Part shown: positions 6,370 through 7,158 of the stretch, in pieces
How the letters are laid out: the number at the start of each line of letters is the position of its first letter
Numbering within the stretch: position 1 is the stretch's first letter
Source of the DNA: Bacteroidota bacterium
GTDB lineage: Bacteria > Bacteroidota > Bacteroidia > Bacteroidales > FEN-979
Assembly (NCBI GenBank): GCA_026391755.1
Contig: JAPLDN010000162.1
Location: 1 to 7,158, forward strand
Direction of reading: 5' to 3'
DNA: 7,158 nucleotides
Position numbers and translations under genes: made by a program
Notes under the pieces: generated by a model
The model's database searches: none
Told to the model about the DNA's origin: nothing
The model's input: only the letters and a program-made list of their open reading frames with translations

Positions 6370-7158
6370 ATGATAGTTTCCATCAGTGGTGCAGGCGGGT
6401 TTATCGGCAAAGCCCTGACCAGGGCCTGTCATGAAAAAGGCTGGACAATAAAATCAATCAACAGGGAATCATTCAGCATGCCGGCAGATGAATTCCGGAA
6501 AGCAAAAATAGAAGGTTGCGATATTGTCATCAATCTGGCCGGAGCAAGTATCTCAAAAAGATGGAACGAGGCTTATAAAAAGGAAATTTACGACAGCCGT
6601 ATCTATACCACAAATAAAATTGTTAACGCCATCAGGGATTGTTCAGCCAGACCCGGGCTCCTGATCTCAGTTTCAGGAACCGATATCTATGACAATACCG
6701 GCACACATGATGAGGAAAGTATTTCTTTTTCTGATAGTTTTCTGGGAAATGTTTGCAGGGATTGGGAAAAGGAAGCGCTCAATGCCACGGGAGAGGTGAG
6801 GGTTGTAATTCCCAGGATGGGAATGGTGCTGGGTGATAACGGAGGAGCTCTGAGCAGCATGTACCTTCCTTTCAGTTTAGGGCTTGGCGCGAAAATCGGT
6901 AAAGGCAGCCAATGTATCTCATTCATCCATATTAAAGATCTTATAAACGCTTTCCTGTTTATTATTGAACATGAAGCATTGAAAGGCCCGGTAAATCTCG
7001 TAAGCCCTAACCCGGTTACCAATGCAGAATTCAGTTCGACTTTTGGGAAAGTCCTGAAACAGCCTGTTTTCCTATCCCTCCCTGGCGGTATAATCAGGCT
7101 GATGTACGGGGAAGGTTCTGTTTTATTGCTTGAAGGACATAAAGTCCTTCCCGGGAAA
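6370..7158 (+). CDS. TIGR01777/YfcH-type SDR-family epimerase-like protein, cut by the right window edge
   Basis: The frame is open from the ATG at 6370 to the edge: 263 residues of a family usually about 300 long. This atypical extended short-chain dehydrogenase family (E. coli YfcH, human SDR39U1) binds NAD(P) through an N-terminal Rossmann fold; its substrate is not established. Visible family motifs in order are SGAGGFIGKAL (6-16, nucleotide-binding glycine motif), VINLAGASISKRW (53-65), SRIYTT (76-81), FLGNVCRDWEKEA (124-136), PRMGMVLGDNGGAL (148-161), PFSLGLG (167-173), FIHIKDL (185-191), GPVNLVSPNPVTNAEF (206-221), and LLLEGHKVLP (252-261), which lies near the usual C-terminus. At the active-site loop the common SAxGYYG is replaced by SGTDIYDNTG (102-111), keeping one Tyr (Tyr107). 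It is divergently oriented to the mutase operon, with no evident functional link. The start agrees with the family N-terminus. Confidence 0.93.
   Translation, partial: MIVSISGAGGFIGKALTRACHEKGWTIKSINRESFSMPADEFRKAKIEGCDIVINLAGASISKRWNEAYKKEIYDSRIYTTNKIVNAIRDCSARPGLLISVSGTDIYDNTGTHDEESISFSDSFLGNVCRDWEKEALNATGEVRVVIPRMGMVLGDNGGALSSMYLPFSLGLGAKIGKGSQCISFIHIKDLINAFLFIIEHEALKGPVNLVSPNPVTNAEFSSTFGKVLKQPVFLSLPGGIIRLMYGEGSVLLLEGHKVLPGK

Noticed and set aside
6687..7022. A 111-codon minus-strand open frame opposite the SDR-family gene.
   Set aside because: It is covered by a family-matching gene on the plus strand, with conserved motifs running through the whole stretch. The antisense product has no recognisable motif.

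Overview
The window looks like a chromosomal segment from a member of the Bacteroidota, probably a Bacteroidales-like or related anaerobe. This is an inference from four things: moderate GC, mostly A-rich starts without Shine-Dalgarno sequences, one good match to the Bacteroidota promoter form (TTTG, 19 bases, TAnnTTTG), and protein sequences typical of that phylum. I see no mobile element, CRISPR array, tRNA or rRNA.

Layout: five genes lie head to tail on the minus strand, with gaps of only 23, 28, 11 and 23 bases, and probably form one operon read from right to left. In transcription order they are: the small (non-cobalamin-binding) subunit of methylmalonyl-CoA mutase (4329-6218); a stand-alone receiver protein (3886-4305); a membrane-bound hybrid histidine kinase with two receiver domains (1500-3857); a secreted outer-membrane beta-barrel protein (655-1488); and the large catalytic subunit of methylmalonyl-CoA mutase, which runs off the left edge (1-631, first 210 residues only). 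A 151-base spacer (6219-6369) separates this operon from a divergent plus-strand gene for a TIGR01777/YfcH-type SDR-family nucleotide-sugar-epimerase-like protein (6370 to the right edge, last ~40 residues missing).

How the genes fit together: the two mutase subunits form an adenosylcobalamin-dependent enzyme interconverting succinyl-CoA and (R)-methylmalonyl-CoA, the core step of succinate-propionate metabolism. Their genes are normally adjacent. Here about 3.65 kb carrying a signalling module and an outer-membrane protein separates them. The operon therefore physically links propionate metabolism to an extracytoplasmic sensor. The module holds three receiver domains but no HPt or DNA-binding output domain inside the window, so its output must lie elsewhere. 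This arrangement is the most interesting thing here. Whether it is a functional unit or an accident of gene order cannot be decided from one sequence.
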